From: Streptomyces hayashii
GTDB lineage: Bacteria; Actinomycetota; Actinomycetes; Streptomycetales; Streptomycetaceae
Assembly: GCF_024539815.1 (NCBI RefSeq)
Contig: NZ_JAHHIU010000127.1
Span: 1-41,253 of the forward strand
Length of the DNA stretch: 41,253 nt
Direction: 5' to 3'
Shown here: piece by piece, positions 39,814-41,253 of the stretch
How the letters are laid out: every line of letters starts with the position of its first letter
How positions within the stretch are numbered: the stretch's first letter is position 1
Made by a program: the position numbers and the translations under genes
Notes under the pieces: model-generated
Told to the model about the DNA's origin: nothing
Seen by the model: the letters and a program-made list of their open reading frames with translations, nothing else
Databases searched by the model: none

Positions 39814-41253
39814 ATGGCTACGTCTGAAGGTGGACTCCGGGAGTTGCTCGCCGGCCAGCTCGCGATCTGGTACGGCCATCAGCTCGCGCCCGACAACCCG
39901 TACTTCAACGGTGGCGAGTACCTGGAGCTCAAGGGGGACCTGGACCTCGATCTCCTGGTGCGAGCGTCACGACGCCTGATGGAGGAAGCGGACGCTGTTC
40001 GGCTGCGGCTGCGCGAGGTCGACGGGGAACCGCGGCAGTACTTCCACGACGTGGCGGACTACCCGGTGGACGTCGTCGACGTCAGCGGCGACGACGACCC
40101 GCGTGCGGCGGCCGAGCGCCTGATGCGGGAGGACCTCCGGCAGGAGCGAGGGGCGACCGACCGCGCGCTCTACCGCATCACGATCTACACGGCCGGTCCC
40201 CGCCTCACCCTGTGGTACCAGCGTGCCTACCACGTCATCCTGGACGGACGCAGCATCGGGCTGCTCGTCGGCCGGCTCACGCAGATCTACGACGCGCTGC
40301 TGCGGGGCCGCTCCGTGGACGAGACCGCCCTCCCGTCCAGCACCGTGCTGATGGAGGCGGAGCGCGACTACCGGGCCTCCGCCGAGTACGACGCGGACCG
40401 GGAGTACTGGAGAGGCGTCCTGGCCGGAATCCCGGTGACGGAGGGCCCCGGCGGAAGCCACGTGAGGCGCGTCCAGGGAGCCCCCGTCCGGTACTCGGAG
40501 GACGTCGACGACTCGGTCGCCGCGGATCTGAAAGCGGCTGCCCGCCGACTGGGCACCAACTTCGCCGGCCTGATGATCAGCGCCGCCCTGCTCTACCAAC
40601 ACCACCGCACCGGGCGGCGCGAAGTGGTCGTGGGTCTGCCGGTGAGCGGTCGCGTGGGGACGCGGGACCTCGCGGTTCCGCTCATGACCCACAACGTCCT
40701 CCCGATCCGGGTGGAGATCACCCCGGACACCACCGTCGGGGACCTCGTGCGTCGCACGACCCGAGCCATGATCCGAGGCCTGCGCCACCAGCGCTACCGC
40801 TACGAGGAGATGCTCCACGACGCGACGCTCGGCGAGGGCGACCTCTGGGACCTGACGATCAACGTGATGTCCTTCGACGTCTACGCACTGCCGTTCGGCG
40901 ACTGCACCATCACCGCGCACAACCTGGCCAGCGGACCGGTCGACGGCACCCGTATCGACGTCTACGACCGGTCCGGCATGCAGATCGCCGTCGACGTCAA
41001 CGGCGACGTCCCCGGTCTCGCCCCGGGCGACGACGTCTGCCGCCGCTTCCTCACCCTGACGAACTGGCTCACCACCGTCGAGACCGACGAACGGGTCAGC
41101 CGGTCCGGCCTGCTGGATGCGGTGGAGCGTCGTCGGGTGTTGGTGGAGTGGAACGACACGGTGGTGGAGGTGGAGTCGTCGACGTTGCCGGGGTTGTTCG
41201 AGGCGCAGGTGGCGCGGACGCCTGATGCGGTGGCGGTGGTGTTCGAGGGTGTG
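39814..41253 (+). CDS. Non-ribosomal peptide synthetase, N-terminal part (condensation domain, start of adenylation domain)
   Basis: 480 codons of an NRPS are open to the window edge. The protein starts directly with a condensation domain: LLAGQLAIWYGHQLAPDNPYFNGGEYLE (C1-like; read as two blocks), the catalytic YHVILDG at residues 139-145 (H140), and later VVVGLPVSGRVG and MTHNVLPIRVEI. A linker ERRRVLVEWNDT leads to LFEAQVARTPDAVAVVFEG, the first residues of an adenylation domain. Beginning with a condensation domain, beside FAAL and ACP genes, fits a starter domain that attaches a fatty acyl group to residue one. The first His of HHxxxDG is Tyr; the second, catalytic one is kept. ATG 39814 has GGAG upstream. 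Specificity of the adenylation domain lies outside the window. Confidence 0.93.
   Translation, partial: MATSEGGLRELLAGQLAIWYGHQLAPDNPYFNGGEYLELKGDLDLDLLVRASRRLMEEADAVRLRLREVDGEPRQYFHDVADYPVDVVDVSGDDDPRAAAERLMREDLRQERGATDRALYRITIYTAGPRLTLWYQRAYHVILDGRSIGLLVGRLTQIYDALLRGRSVDETALPSSTVLMEAERDYRASAEYDADREYWRGVLAGIPVTEGPGGSHVRRVQGAPVRYSEDVDDSVAADLKAAARRLGTNFAGLMISAALLYQHHRTGRREVVVGLPVSGRVGTRDLAVPLMTHNVLPIRVEITPDTTVGDLVRRTTRAMIRGLRHQRYRYEEMLHDATLGEGDLWDLTINVMSFDVYALPFGDCTITAHNLASGPVDGTRIDVYDRSGMQIAVDVNGDVPGLAPGDDVCRRFLTLTNWLTTVETDERVSRSGLLDAVERRRVLVEWNDTVVEVESSTLPGLFEAQVARTPDAVAVVFEGV

Overview
This is a high-GC actinobacterial chromosome segment, almost certainly Streptomyces. Third codon positions are strongly G/C-rich, GTG starts and 4-nt ATGA stop/start overlaps are common, and the gene content is typical of the genus. 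From memory, the order malate synthase / AllR / allantoinase / allantoicase ... two-component pair ... GntR ... ROK kinase ... SNF2 helicase ... SWIM protein resembles the S. coelicolor SCO6243-SCO6263 stretch. I could not check this by alignment.

Layout. (1) 1-1852: two divergent IucA/IucC-type (NRPS-independent) siderophore synthetase genes, the left one cut by the window edge. (2) 2143-3338: a HipA-like kinase overlapping a SelT/W/H-type Rdx protein. (3) 3352-9955: a purine-nitrogen/glyoxylate block with aceB, a MobA/MocA-like nucleotidyltransferase, a small DUF5955-like gene, the IclR-type regulator allR, allB and alc. A near-identical 16-bp inverted motif lies upstream of both aceB and allB and is a good candidate AllR operator. 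Allantoin is taken to ureidoglycolate, and the glyoxylate from that pathway can be consumed by malate synthase. (4) 10124-13563: an AIM24/TIGR00266 protein, a two-helix small membrane protein, and an erythromycin-esterase-family gene divergent from a MerR regulator with two MerR domains. (5) 13838-15857: a NarL-type two-component system. (6) 16201-20023: a Gfo/Idh/MocA dehydrogenase, a GntR/UTRA regulator, a ROK sugar kinase and a single-pass membrane protein. (7) 20277-25741: a SNF2 helicase and SWIM zinc-finger operon. (8) 26031-29604: a PadR / ABC ATPase / FtsX-permease operon read leftward, with a 15-bp-arm palindrome just upstream. (9) 29854-30234: a SnoaL-like protein.

(10) 30598-41253 (right edge): the left part of a lipopeptide-type biosynthetic gene cluster. 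It has a JmjC/cupin_8 oxygenase (-), then fatty acyl-AMP ligase, two acyl-CoA dehydrogenase-like proteins and an acyl carrier protein (+), a cytochrome P450 (-), and an NRPS that opens with a condensation domain and runs off the window (+). The inferred logic is that the ligase loads a fatty acid on the carrier protein, the dehydrogenase pair introduces unsaturation, and the first NRPS condensation domain acylates the first amino acid. The JmjC enzyme and P450 are likely tailoring oxygenases. A 23-codon ORF with a good ribosome binding site (32146-32217) sits between the JmjC and ligase genes and is the most unexplained item here.

Simple tandem repeats are unusually common just 3' of genes (5-, 8-, 13-, 17-, 19- and 30-bp units). 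Two long perfect hairpins separate convergent genes at 25978-26016 and 38031-38075. No tRNA, rRNA, insertion sequence or CRISPR array was seen.
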